This document shows, piece by piece, positions 26,512-34,935 of a DNA stretch of 64,000 bases. The stretch is from Sporosarcina sp. PTS2304 (GTDB taxonomy: Bacteria; Bacillota; Bacilli; Bacillales_A; Planococcaceae): positions 3,138,501 to 3,202,500 of the forward strand of contig NZ_CP031230.1 in NCBI RefSeq assembly GCF_003351785.1, given 5' to 3'. Made by a program: the position numbers and the translations under genes. The notes below the pieces were generated by a model. It saw only the letters and a program-made list of their open reading frames with translations. It made no database searches and had not been told where the DNA came from. Positions within the stretch are counted from its first letter, which is position 1; each line of letters starts with the position of its first letter.

Positions 26512-27249
26512 GTGAACGGTGAATTTGAGGGTAGATGTGTCTTTATTACAGGGGCGGCTTCGGGAATCGGGCTGGCGCAAGCTATCGAGTTTCTTGAACA
26601 GGGTGCTGAGGTTTTTGGGTTCGACAGGGATCTATCAGGGCTGGATTCATTGGCACGGACGTACGAAGGATTTCGTTATGCAGTCGGAAATGTTCGTGTA
26701 AATGAAGAGGTTTTGGAAGCGGTGAGGGAAGCTGGAGAAGTCGATATTTTATGTAATACGGCTGGGGTGCTGGACGGTTTTGCGAAGACGTTGGAGACGG
26801 ACGAAGCGTTGTGGGATCGCATCCTTGAGACGAATGTAAAAGGGATGTTTCTTGTGACGAATGCATTGTTGCCAAGTATGACCAAGCGGAAGTCAGGCGT
26901 AATTGTGAATATGGCATCGATTGCGGGATTGGTGGCGGGCGGTGGCGGTGCGGCGTATACAGCCTCGAAACATGCCGTCGTCGGTTATACGAAACAGCTA
27001 TCGATGGATTATTGCCGGGAGGGGATCCGTGTCAATGCGATTGCACCGGGTGCGATTGAGACGCCAATGAATGCAGCGGATTTTGCAGGTGACGGTGCGA
27101 TGGCAAAATGGGTAGCCGAGGAAACGCCGGCTGGACGCTGGGCGCAACCGGAAGAAGTGGCGAAGTTGACTGTCTATTTGGCATCGGATGCGTCTAGTTA
27201 TATCCACGGAACGGTTATACCGATTGATGGCGGGTGGACTGCAAAATAA
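26512..27249 (+). CDS. Short-chain dehydrogenase/reductase (FabG-like)
   Basis: This 245-residue Rossmann-fold oxidoreductase has the cofactor motif TGAASGIG (residues 14-21), the CNTAG stretch, the catalytic Ser in NMASIAG and YxxxK in YTASK, and the C-terminal IPIDGGWTAK. An acidic residue after strand 2 (FDRD) suggests NAD(H) preference. Family members reduce 3-oxoacyl-ACP or oxidise diverse alcohols; the substrate is unknown. The GTG start is 8 nt after GGAGGAG. It is flanked by a terminator and by the queT promoter, so it is a single-gene unit. Confidence 0.9.
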   Translation: MNGEFEGRCVFITGAASGIGLAQAIEFLEQGAEVFGFDRDLSGLDSLARTYEGFRYAVGNVRVNEEVLEAVREAGEVDILCNTAGVLDGFAKTLETDEALWDRILETNVKGMFLVTNALLPSMTKRKSGVIVNMASIAGLVAGGGGAAYTASKHAVVGYTKQLSMDYCREGIRVNAIAPGAIETPMNAADFAGDGAMAKWVAEETPAGRWAQPEEVAKLTVYLASDASSYIHGTVIPIDGGWTAK

Positions 27250-27252
27250 TGA

Positions 27253-27281
27253 TTTCCAGCAGAGTTTGTTTCTGCTATACT
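27253..27281 (+). promoter_or_regulatory. Extended -10 promoter of queT
   Basis: TTTCCA and TATACT are 17 nt apart, with TGC directly before the -10. Initiation near 27288 would give a leader of about 114 nt. Confidence 0.6.
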
Positions 27282-27287
27282 AGGCAA

Positions 27288-27390
27288 GCAGACTTTTGTG
27301 CTGCACTACGGAACTTCTTGAAAGAGCGATAGGCTCTCTCTTCCTTTGTCCGTAGTTATTACTAAAACGGCTCTGTGCTGTTTTATAAAG
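27288..27390 (+). promoter_or_regulatory. Structured leader of queT, possible riboswitch or attenuator
   Basis: The leader has an 8-bp stem ACTACGGA/TCCGTAGT (27305-27312 with 27349-27356) enclosing an inner hairpin AGAGC-GATA-GGCTCT, then a second hairpin AAAACGGC/GCTGTTTT just before the ribosome site. GGCTCT occurs in both the inner hairpin and the second hairpin's arm and loop, so alternative pairing with AGAGC is possible. QueT genes are often controlled by preQ1 riboswitches, but the known preQ1-I consensus is not visible. Ligand and class are unassigned. Confidence 0.5.
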
Positions 27391-27401
27391 GAGGAATAGA
27401 T

Positions 27402-27908
27402 ATGACGTTACTCTCTAAAGAGCAACCGCGTACAGCTGTCAGTGAGATTGCCAAAATGGCGATGGTCGCGAGCTTATATGTGGCTGTTACGGTCATGCTT
27501 GCGGTCGTCAGCTTCGGTGCGATTCAATTACGTCTGTCGGAAATGTTCAACTACTTGGCTTTGTTTAACAAGCGATATGTGATCGCTGTTACAGCAGGTG
27601 TCGTGCTAGCGAACTTCTTTTCACCGACTTGGTTTTTGGACGTGCCCGTTGGTGGACTTGCGACGTTTCTTGTATTGATTATTAGCCGTGCTGCGACGAA
27701 GAATATGAAGTCGATGAAGATGAAATTTGTCTGTATGGCTCTCATTGCCGCTTTCTCGATGTTCAGTATCGCAGGTCAATTGACGTTGCTGTATGGGTTA
27801 CCGTTCTGGTTTACCTGGTTTACGGTCGGCGCAGGCGAATTATTGTCGATGACGGTCGGCGGTATGATCATGTTCGCTCTTTCGAAAAAAATAGATTTCA
27901 GTAAATAA
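27402..27908 (+). CDS. queT: QueT-family queuosine precursor transporter
   Basis: This 168-residue hydrophobic protein has five or six helices and matches the QueT family, the substrate-binding (S) component of an ECF transporter for queuosine precursors such as preQ1. Characteristic stretches are IQLRLSEMFNYLALFNKRY near residue 45 and FWFTWFTVGAGELLSMTVGG near the end. It would use the shared ECF ATPase module encoded elsewhere. GGAGG lies 8 nt upstream of the ATG. A terminator follows. Confidence 0.9.
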   Translation: MTLLSKEQPRTAVSEIAKMAMVASLYVAVTVMLAVVSFGAIQLRLSEMFNYLALFNKRYVIAVTAGVVLANFFSPTWFLDVPVGGLATFLVLIISRAATKNMKSMKMKFVCMALIAAFSMFSIAGQLTLLYGLPFWFTWFTVGAGELLSMTVGGMIMFALSKKIDFSK

Positions 27909-27953
27909 TGAAAAGCACATTCCTTTTTGATGGGGAGTGTGCTTTTTTTGTTT
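27909..27953 (+). terminator. Intrinsic terminator of queT
   Basis: AAAGCACATTCC and GGAGTGTGCTTT form a stem with one G-U pair, followed by a T run. Repeat array 4 begins 17 nt later. Confidence 0.88.
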
Positions 27954-27969
27954 GGAGTAGTGGTGGACG

Positions 27970-28398
27970 CGCTCATAGAATTGCGGTTTGCGCTCATAGG
28001 GTGTCCGCGACCGCTCATAGGATTGCGGTATGCGCTCATAGAGTGTCCGCGACCGCTCATAGGATTGCGGTATGCGCTCATAGAGTGTCCGCGACCGCTC
28101 ATAGGATTGCGGTATGCGCTCATAGAGTGTCCGCGACCGCTCATAGGATTGCGGTATGCGCTCATAGGGTGTCCGCAATCGCTCATAGGATTGCGGTATG
28201 CGCTCATAGGGTGTCCGCGACCGCTCATAGGATTGCGGTATGCGCTCATAGGGTGTCCGCGACCGCTCATAGGATTGGGGTATGCGCTCATAGGGTGTCC
28301 GCGACCGCTCATAGGATTGCCGTTTGCGCTCATAGGGTGTCCGCGACCGCTCATAGGATTGGGGTATGCGCTCATAGGGTGTCCGCAATCGCTCATAG
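27970..28398 (+). repeat. CGCTCATAG tandem array 4 (21 half-units, 21-nt period)
   Basis: CGCTCATAG occurs 21 times from 27970 to 28390 at exact 21-nt spacing, with alternating spacers close to GGTGTCCGCGAC and GATTGCGGTATG. A decayed further unit follows near 28409. It lies 3' of queT and its terminator, core on the coding strand. The frames across it are open in all registers and are not genes. From 28400 to 28636 I see nothing else. Confidence 0.95.
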
Positions 28399-28636
28399 AG
28401 TCCGCCTCCACTCATTGCTTCCACACTCTCAGTGATTTTGACAAACAAAAATACCTCAGCTACGATGAATTTAATATAAATTGCGTAATAGCGATCACGT
28501 GATAAAGCACTTCATTGAAAAGCAGTTGGAAACAATACATCAGTAGCGCTGTAACATATCGAACATTTAGCCGTCTGCTTACTAATGAGACACAGTGTAA
28601 ATGAAATAATTTAAAGTAACGAGGAGGGATAGGAAA

Positions 28637-29050
28637 ATGAGAAATTTTAACTTTTTCATCATTCTAGTTTTACTATTTTTGGTCGGATGTGCACCTGACA
28701 ACGAAGCGGATGACTGGAAGGTAAGTCCAACATTTACTAAGGAAAGCCAAGTGTTGTATGGAACTGAGGGAAAATTTGGTATGATCAACATAAATGGACC
28801 TGATCAGCCGGTGTTTCCAGCAGAACAAGGAAGGTTGTACCGTATGTATTTTTTGGAGGACGTTAACGAATACAGTACATTCAAAATTATAGCTACCCAT
28901 CAAAATACAGGGGCTTCCGAGCAACTTATTGACACAGAAATTGGAGAAGAGACGGAAGCGAAACTAGGATTTGGCGAGTCTGGACTTTGGAAGATGGATG
29001 TAACGGTTGACGGTGAGCCATACACGGATTTTGTCGTAGAAGTAAACTAA
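28637..29050 (+). CDS. Small lipoprotein, DUF4871-like
   Basis: This 137-residue exported protein has a lipobox (LFLVGC, Cys at residue 18). The mature part contains VLYGTEGKFGMI and a YRMYFLEDVNEYSTFKIIA stretch that recalls DUF4871 proteins, and it looks like a beta-sandwich. Function unknown. GAGGAGGG precedes the ATG. It is the first gene of the accessory tract. Confidence 0.75.
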   Translation: MRNFNFFIILVLLFLVGCAPDNEADDWKVSPTFTKESQVLYGTEGKFGMININGPDQPVFPAEQGRLYRMYFLEDVNEYSTFKIIATHQNTGASEQLIDTEIGEETEAKLGFGESGLWKMDVTVDGEPYTDFVVEVN

Positions 29051-29105
29051 ATCGATCTTATTAAATTGTATCGATCAAGGGTAATGAGAAAAGGAGGAAA
29101 GATAA

Positions 29106-29702
29106 ATGAGTAAAAAGATGATAGTAATTGCTTTTTTACAAATCGTCACGATAGTAGTGCTAGCAGGATGTGGCTCTTCAAATAAATCTACAGATCATAC
29201 GTCTTTCACTATAGCTGATTTTTATGGAGACTATATTTTTGATGAAGTAGCATATATGCGTAAACCATCTACAATAAGTGAGGAACAATATCAAAAAGAC
29301 TTGAAAGCAGTAACCGAAACGTTCACTAATGTAGAGTTTTCTATTAAAAAGAATTATTTCTATGAAACTTCGGGAACATTTGGAGAGAATCCGACAGAAG
29401 GTTTTGAATTTATGACTATAAAAGACTATGGCGAAACCTATTATGATGAGTTAGCAAGTGAAAATATTGAAAACTTTGAAGGTCTGAGTTCCATATTTGA
29501 CTATGATAGGATAAAAAAGGAATTAGATGCTAAAGAAATCAAACATTATATGATGTATGTAGAAGATGGGATTATGTCAAATCCTACATTTTATATAACG
29601 AAAAACCATATTTACGTTGCGATGGAAACGATATCCTTGGATGAAGCGGAGGATGCTTTAAAGGGATATACGCATTATTTACTAAAATTGAAAGATAGTT
29701 AA
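29106..29702 (+). CDS. Lipoprotein of unknown function
   Basis: This 198-residue protein has a lipoprotein signal (VVLAGC, Cys about residue 22) and a hydrophilic, acidic and aromatic-rich mature domain. I recognise no family. AAAGGAGG is 9 nt upstream of the ATG, and it lies 55 nt after another lipoprotein gene on the same strand. Confidence 0.75.
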   Translation: MSKKMIVIAFLQIVTIVVLAGCGSSNKSTDHTSFTIADFYGDYIFDEVAYMRKPSTISEEQYQKDLKAVTETFTNVEFSIKKNYFYETSGTFGENPTEGFEFMTIKDYGETYYDELASENIENFEGLSSIFDYDRIKKELDAKEIKHYMMYVEDGIMSNPTFYITKNHIYVAMETISLDEAEDALKGYTHYLLKLKDS

Positions 29703-29737
29703 AGAGAATTCGGTTTTATGACTAGGTCAGACTAATA

Positions 29738-29830
29738 GTGACATTCTCTTCAGCTAAGGCAACGGGACGATTCATTCTACTTGTTGAATTAGAGGGAAAA
29801 CTATTTGCCTATTGCTATATTGCAATTGAG
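29738..29830 (+). pseudogene. C-terminal fragment of a lipoprotein related to 34100-34510
   Basis: The reading SAKATGRFILLVELEGKLF resembles SAKEKGEVGGPILLVESEGKLF at the C-terminus of the lipoprotein at 34100-34510. No signal peptide or N-terminal part remains, so this is probably a truncated paralogue. Confidence 0.5.
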
Positions 29831-29873
29831 ACAGATTCGGAAGTAGTGATGAAACATAGAGGTGGTGTAGAAA

Positions 29874-30083
29874 GTGAGTGTGTCCGAAAACAAATAGTTT
29901 ACAGGTGTTTTATTGATTGGAATCACGCTTTTACTAGTTATTTCTTTTTTAATTGCTAGTGCTAGTTATTTTAATACGAAAGAAATCGGTGCATTACGTT
30001 CACAATGTCATAAAAACGGAGGAGAAGAGATAGTAGAAATCCATAATGATCTTACAAGCAACTATTCCTTTACGTGTAGATGA
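29874..30083 (+). pseudogene. Small membrane protein gene with an in-frame TAG at codon 8
   Basis: A GTG start preceded by GGTGGTG is followed by MSVSENK, then TAG (29895-29897), then an uninterrupted frame with a membrane helix (GVLLIGITLLVISFLIASA) and a soluble tail ending TSNYSFTCR at TGA 30083. The single stop splits a plausible ~69-residue protein. Function unknown. Confidence 0.6.
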
Positions 30084-30181
30084 GTAAGAAACGTTTCTTG
30101 TAATTGTATAGATTTCTGCTAGAATCGAGCCATTTGGTCAAACAGACAGAAAATAAAACATGATATGTTGGGAGAATATAA

Positions 30182-30602
30182 ATGAACATAGAAAGGCAAT
30201 TATTCGATGCAGCGGTGGAATTAATTAAGAAGAGATATCCTTTTGATTGGGGGGGGCGCTGCAGCAATGGCTTTAGAGAATGGTACGATTTTGACAAGCG
30301 TGGCACCTGAAGTTATTGCTGCTTCTACAGAACTCTGTATCGAAACAGGGGCAATTCTAGAAGCTCATAAACTAAACCAAAAGGTAACCCATTCAATATG
30401 TGTAGTACGAGATGATGAACATTCAGCTTTTAAGGTGCTTTCTCCGTGTGGAGTATGTCAGGAAAGATTAATTTATTGGGGACCAAACGTAAAAGTGGCA
30501 GTTACTGTGCCAGGAGAAGAGTTAGTTTTTAAGGCTTTATCAGAGGTGCAACCTTTTCATTGGACTGCTGCTTATCTAGATGAAAATTTATTTAATGAGT
30601 AA
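30182..30602 (+). pseudogene. Cytidine deaminase-like gene frameshifted in a run of eight G
   Basis: The ATG at 30182 (GGGAG upstream) begins MNIERQLFDAAVELIKKRY and reaches a run of eight G near 30249-30256. The next frame then continues with GGAAAMALENGTILTSVAPEV, and later SPCGVCQERL, the zinc-binding PCxxC motif of cytidine deaminases. Seven G would restore one frame of about 139 residues. The first zinc-ligand/catalytic motif (usually HAE or CAE) reads STE, so even the restored enzyme would be atypical. Confidence 0.75.
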
Positions 30603-30749
30603 AAATTTGCAAAGGAGTGGATATGCGTTGGCTATTCACTCTTTAACTTTTTTGTACTTGTCGCAATGATGCGAAGGATAGTTGATCCAAAGAGAAGATA
30701 GATTCAAACTAGTGGTGCGAACCAAATAGAATACAATGTAGAAGAATAA

Positions 30750-31085
30750 ATGAATAACAAGAGAACAATAGTGATTACTATTGTTCTATCTTTTTGTTTG
30801 ATAGTAGTTGCTGTTTTACTGTTCTGGGGTTTAGATAATTGTGAGCAAGGCGTTAAAGTAACTTTTATAGGAACAATCGAAGAAATCTATAGTAGTGGAA
30901 CAGCGTACGTTTCTGAAATTAAAGCAAACGATACTAACCTTTCAGGATCCGTTGTAATCGATCTCCCTGAGAATAGAGAAGAAACGTTTCAAGTAGGTGA
31001 TAAGGTGAGAGTTGGACATGATGGGACGACTATGGAAATAGCCCCAGTCAGAATCCATACACTCACTATAGAAAAAATTAAATGA
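30750..31085 (+). CDS. Membrane-anchored small beta-barrel protein (DUF3221-like)
   Basis: This 111-residue protein has one N-terminal membrane helix (IVVAVLLFWGL region, residues 8-27) and an OB-like beta domain with FQVGDKVRVGHDG near residue 83. It resembles DUF3221-type proteins by pattern only. Function unknown. The ribosome site is weak (AGAAG). Confidence 0.6.
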   Translation: MNNKRTIVITIVLSFCLIVVAVLLFWGLDNCEQGVKVTFIGTIEEIYSSGTAYVSEIKANDTNLSGSVVIDLPENREETFQVGDKVRVGHDGTTMEIAPVRIHTLTIEKIK

Positions 31086-31185
31086 TTTCGGAACTTTTAC
31101 AATCAGGCGTTATTTCTGGAATAAGGAGTGTTTAACAAGAAATGCCGAAATAAAGCCAATTTAAGTCGTTGGAGGAAGGTGTACA

Positions 31186-31716
31186 ATGCTCGGTATAAAA
31201 GATTACAACCCCAAATTCTATACTGATAAAAATGAGTTTATCAAGGAGCATGGCGCTACGTTAAAGTCACTCATTGGTTCAAATTTACGTGAAGTTTGGA
31301 CAGTACATGAAGCGTCTGACGGTGAATTTTGGGCTGATTGTCCTGTAATTTTGTTAATTGGAGAAAAACAATTAGAGTTTTGTTCGTTTAAAGATGATGA
31401 AATTGCTGTTACTTGGGATGAAATTGATTTAAAAGAAACAGTAGATTGGTATGGCGATCAAGAATTAAATCTGGAATGGCGAAAAAATGCAATAGAAAAT
31501 ACCGCTTTATTTATTGGAAGACAGATAGAAAAAATTGAAGTTATCGAAATGACTCAAGAGGCAATTGATGCAAAAGATAACCTGATCCACTCAAACGTAT
31601 GGTTAAGCGGATTAGGTTTTTCAGTGAGAGAGTGTTATGTATCAATTTTTAATACCTTTGATGAGACAGGGTTTTCATTTTCGAAAAAGGAGAATCTTAT
31701 ATACACTAAGGTATAA
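31186..31716 (+). CDS. Hypothetical cytosolic protein
   Basis: This 176-residue soluble, acidic protein has no signal peptide or membrane segment. I recognise no family. GGAGGAAGG lies 6 nt upstream of the ATG, which supports translation. A copy of intergenic element C lies upstream, near 31097-31137. Confidence 0.7.
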   Translation: MLGIKDYNPKFYTDKNEFIKEHGATLKSLIGSNLREVWTVHEASDGEFWADCPVILLIGEKQLEFCSFKDDEIAVTWDEIDLKETVDWYGDQELNLEWRKNAIENTALFIGRQIEKIEVIEMTQEAIDAKDNLIHSNVWLSGLGFSVRECYVSIFNTFDETGFSFSKKENLIYTKV

Positions 31717-31850
31717 AATAAGTCTATTCTTCTGAAACTAGAACGCTTTTTCACTAGCCAGCTCATAAGAAACCAATCGTTAATCAATAAATGGGCGCAA
31801 TGGTGGCATAAGGATTACACCATTAGAGAACCATTTTGAGGAGGGTAAAC

Positions 31851-32168
31851 TTGGGTAACTATGTGTTAATTATATTACTTGCGCTATTAATGGCACGTGC
31901 ATTTATAAAAAATAGAGAGACTTTGAAAGAGTATAAGAAACTTAGTAAAACTCAACTTTTAGGTGTTATTATAACTTTTATTTTCACGGTAGGTACTTCA
32001 ACAGCCCTTATAGTTTACGGGAAAAACTTGATTGAAGGAAAATTCCAGAGTCCCTTCTTAGAGGCTTTTATTTTCCTTGTCATATTATTCTTTGTCTTTA
32101 TTAGTATTGGAACTATATCGGACAAAGCGATGAAGAAAATCACAAAAGGAGTACTTCCAAAAGAGTAA
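31851..32168 (+). CDS. Small three-helix membrane protein
   Basis: This 105-residue protein has an N-terminal helix, a basic linker (KNRETLKEYKKLSKTQ), and two further helices. I choose the TTG at 31851, 7-8 nt after GAGGAGGG. A degenerate element C copy precedes it (31792-31834). Function unknown. Confidence 0.7.
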   Translation: MGNYVLIILLALLMARAFIKNRETLKEYKKLSKTQLLGVIITFIFTVGTSTALIVYGKNLIEGKFQSPFLEAFIFLVILFFVFISIGTISDKAMKKITKGVLPKE

Positions 32169-32214
32169 AGGATTATTCTGAAAAAAGACCAGATTGTAAA
32201 AAAACAGTAAGGAT

Positions 32215-32574
32215 ATGATAGGTGTGTTATTTATTCAGTTTTTGACAATTGCAATATGGATTATACCAATACTCTTTTTCGCTAGTATTTATATGAAAAT
32301 GGATAAGAAAGATCGGGGTAAATTTAGAACAGAATTAAAGCGTCCTTCTGTTTATCTTGGCATGGGAATTCCTGTTATAGGGACATTAATTTTATTCACT
32401 GGAATTTTTTCAGCAACGAAATGGTTACAACATATCGGAGTCATAATGTTGCTTGGTAGTTAGTTCACAACGAGCATTATAAGTTGGAAGAAAGGTAGTA
32501 CAAGCGCGACCCTCAGTGCAACACTCTTATTATTGGGCTTAGCAGGCACACTCGCTTATGGTTATTTCATTTAA
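32215..32574 (+). pseudogene. Membrane protein gene interrupted by an in-frame TAG
   Basis: The frame encodes helices up to VIMLLGS, meets TAG at 32461-32463, then continues uninterrupted through another hydrophobic helix (LSATLLLLGLAGTLAYGYF) to TAA at 32574. This looks like one ~119-residue four-helix protein broken by a single nonsense codon. The start is ATG 32215 or GTG 32224. Function unknown. Confidence 0.65.
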
Positions 32575-32578
32575 AGTA

Positions 32579-32632
32579 ATCGAGAGCGATTCTTGTACAA
32601 AGACTTGTGCCCATTCACCAAACGGACCAGTT
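32579..32632 (+). repeat. Intergenic element C copy
   Basis: ATCGAGAGCGATTCTTGTACAAAG...CCAAACGGACCAG, between the broken membrane gene and the gene at 32729. Confidence 0.55.
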
Positions 32633-32728
32633 TTGTTTAAGAAATGAGCTTGAAAAAGATTAGTATTTTCTGTTGATGTTATAATAATTAAAATTGTAGT
32701 TCAGATATAAAATTGAGGAGGGGATAAA

Positions 32729-33325
32729 ATGAAGCAAATGCCGTTTGAACGTCCAACGAACCATTATGATGAACAACTTTACCCTATAGACGAACAAATT
32801 TGTGCTTTATTAAAACAACGTAAAGATCTCTCGAACGATAATCCTGGGTTTCCATCTGAAGACGCTATCTCAAAGTGGGCTACAAAGTACGATCTATATG
32901 AAGATTATTTAAGTTCCTTTTTCGAAACGCTAAGAATGAAAGAACTTTTTAGACCTCGTGTTGAACCGACTGGATTTAGAAAGCATATCCCTGTTTTAAA
33001 ATCAGTTGAAATAGATGAGCGTTTATATTCAATAACCTTTATACGGCAGTATGAGAATGCAAGCGTAATAAATCTTAATGTCGATTGGGATGGTATAAAT
33101 GATTCACCGCACATGAATGAGCAGAGTGATTTTGAATTATCTTTAGGGGAACAGTACGATTGTCGGCAAGATGGTGGAAGCGGATCCACAGGCTATTTCA
33201 AATACAGTTATATTATTTCTCCACCATTACCTGACGATTTTTCAGGACTGGAGTTAGTTGTCAAAGAGTATAGTGACCATTTTAAGGAGAAGCCAACGGG
33301 TATAGAGTTTGTAATTCATTTATAA
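32729..33325 (+). CDS. Hypothetical protein
   Basis: This 198-residue soluble protein has a helical N-terminal half (residues 1-75) and a beta-rich C-terminal half with DCRQDGGSGSTGYF near residue 147. No family recognised. GAGGAGGGG is 6 nt upstream of the ATG. Confidence 0.7.
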   Translation: MKQMPFERPTNHYDEQLYPIDEQICALLKQRKDLSNDNPGFPSEDAISKWATKYDLYEDYLSSFFETLRMKELFRPRVEPTGFRKHIPVLKSVEIDERLYSITFIRQYENASVINLNVDWDGINDSPHMNEQSDFELSLGEQYDCRQDGGSGSTGYFKYSYIISPPLPDDFSGLELVVKEYSDHFKEKPTGIEFVIHL

Positions 33326-33375
33326 GAAGTTTAACTATTGGGCCATTTAATTTAATAATTTGTAGGAGGGGTAAT

Positions 33376-33609
33376 ATGAATAAAAATAATTGTCCGAATT
33401 GTGATGAAGAAATGAAAAAAGGTTATATACAAAGTGGTACTAGGCTTGCTTGGGTGCCCAAAGTGTCAAAATTGAGTGTTGAACCAAGTCTCAGTAAGGG
33501 ATCAGTTTTGTTATCAAAACAAAATCGTTTTTCAATCAATTATGTTGACGCTTATCTTTGTGAGAGTTGTAAAAAAGTTATTATAGATTACTCAGGTAAT
33601 GAAGATTAA
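33376..33609 (+). CDS. Zinc-ribbon protein of the PF20097/DUF6487 type
   Basis: This 77-residue protein begins with a CPNC pair (residues 6-9), followed by MKKGYIQSGTRLAWVP and VLLSKQN, and ends with a CESC pair near residue 65. The spacing fits a single zinc ribbon and the DUF6487 pattern. Function unknown. GTAGGAGGGG precedes the ATG. Confidence 0.8.
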   Translation: MNKNNCPNCDEEMKKGYIQSGTRLAWVPKVSKLSVEPSLSKGSVLLSKQNRFSINYVDAYLCESCKKVIIDYSGNED

Positions 33610-33684
33610 AACAGAGATAATTGTTTTATAAAAGATCACGCTTGTATCGCAATCGAGCAAGAATGAGGAATAAGAGGGATTTAA

Positions 33685-34002
33685 ATGCCGAATTGCGAGA
33701 ATTGCCATAGTAAGTGGAGTTGGAAACAAACCATCAAAAAGACTTTTACCTTGGATCCTGCAATGACTTGCCCCTATTGCGGAGAAAGACAATATCAAAC
33801 ACAAAAATCAAAAACAATAAATGCCTTTCTAACTCCAATTGTATTACTTCCACTCCTTTTAAAGATTTTCTTTGACATTCCAGGAGCGATCTTGCTAAGT
33901 TTATTTCCTACTTTATTTGTTATTGTTTTATTGATATATCCGTTTTTAATAAAGTTAAGTAGTAAAGAAGAATACATCAACTTATCTAAGGAAAAACAAT
34001 AA
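33685..34002 (+). CDS. TIGR04104-type CXXC-20-CXXC zinc protein with membrane tail
   Basis: This 105-residue protein begins MPNCENCHSKWSWKQTIKKT, with a second CPYC pair about 20 residues later, the hallmark of the CXXC-20-CXXC family. Two membrane helices and a short basic tail follow. Function unknown. The ribosome site is a modest AAGAGGG. Confidence 0.82.
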   Translation: MPNCENCHSKWSWKQTIKKTFTLDPAMTCPYCGERQYQTQKSKTINAFLTPIVLLPLLLKIFFDIPGAILLSLFPTLFVIVLLIYPFLIKLSSKEEYINLSKEKQ

Positions 34003-34099
34003 AAACAAGATGTTGCTTATTCAAGAATCGAGCCATTTTACAGAATATATCGGTAACTTATTTAACCTTTATCCGTCTAACGATAAAAGGAGTGATTAG

Positions 34100-34510
34100 G
34101 TGAGAATACGAATATTATTTTTAAGTTTGTCTGTTTTTATTTTATTAACAGCTGTTGGATGTTCTAATTCATCAATTACAAGTACAACAGAAACTCATAC
34201 AACTGAAAATCCTGATTCAAAAGAGATTTTAACATCAGATCCTGAGGCTGATATATTTCAATTTGATGGTGTGATTTATAAGACTGGAATTGATTGGGTT
34301 GAAGAACTGACTTTAACAAAAGACGAACAGGTAGGAGAAATAAAAACAAGAAATAATACAGATACAAACTTTGAGGATGATATGTCGAACAAATTGCCTG
34401 TTGGTTCGAAAATCTATTCGGCTAAAGAAAAGGGAGAAGTTGGAGGGCCAATTTTACTCGTTGAATCAGAGGGAAAGCTATTTAAATACTATGGGCTTGT
34501 GGAGGGTTAA
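34100..34510 (+). CDS. Lipoprotein of unknown function
   Basis: This 136-residue protein has a lipobox (LTAVGC, Cys about residue 21), a Ser/Thr/Glu-rich linker and a small C-terminal domain with IFQFDGVIYKTGIDW and ILLVESEGKLFKYY. A fragment of a paralogue lies at 29738. The GTG start follows AAAGGAG by 8-9 nt. Confidence 0.75.
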   Translation: MRIRILFLSLSVFILLTAVGCSNSSITSTTETHTTENPDSKEILTSDPEADIFQFDGVIYKTGIDWVEELTLTKDEQVGEIKTRNNTDTNFEDDMSNKLPVGSKIYSAKEKGEVGGPILLVESEGKLFKYYGLVEG

Positions 34511-34530
34511 CCAAGTTACCTATATCAATA

Positions 34531-34582
34531 ATCGGGTGCAATTCTGGAATATGGATTTGCACCCGTTCAACGATAGGGCCAG
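34531..34582 (+). repeat. Intergenic element C copy with a perfect 8-bp inner stem
   Basis: GGGTGCAA (34534-34541) pairs perfectly with TTGCACCC (34557-34564); CGATAGGGCCAG follows. This copy favours pairing of the 5' arm with the middle arm. Confidence 0.7.
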
Positions 34583-34620
34583 TAACTTTAACAAGTAACA
34601 TAAAGGTTATTTAATAAATA

Positions 34621-34799
34621 ATGGGGATTTTTATTTAGAGCGTTAATCATTTTTTGTTGCAATAATACTCAGCTTTATTGCAATTGCAACTTACTGGATT
34701 TTATTTGGGTTGCTAATACATTTGATTTTTAAGGTAATAGAAGAATTCCTACAATTGATTGTAGGAATTTTCGGATTTACCGAGAAAGTAGAAATCTAA
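34621..34799 (+). pseudogene. Possible remnant of a small membrane protein
   Basis: ATG 34621 soon meets TAG, but another frame encodes VAIILSFIAIATYWILFGLL followed by a soluble tail ending FTEKVEI at TAA 34799. This looks like a decayed coding sequence, but no intact start exists. A 12-bp hairpin (34743-34772) lies within it. Confidence 0.3.
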
Positions 34800-34804
34800 T
34801 AGGT

Positions 34805-34855
34805 AAGTTGTCGATAAAGAGCAAAGTAATTTACTCCTTACCGACAACTTTTTTA
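34805..34855 (+). terminator. Intrinsic terminator before the sigma operon
   Basis: AAGTTGTCG pairs with CGACAACTT and is followed by TTTT. Confidence 0.7.
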
Positions 34856-34935
34856 TTTGTTTTCAAACTATTATTGTATCGAATACGAATATACTTGTAG
34901 GGGCTAGAAATAGTGTGGGAAGCGTGTGATGAAAG

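Noticed and set aside
151-28398. CRISPR arrays
   Set aside because: The spacers between cores are themselves repeated within an array, are only 12 nt long, and no cas genes are present.
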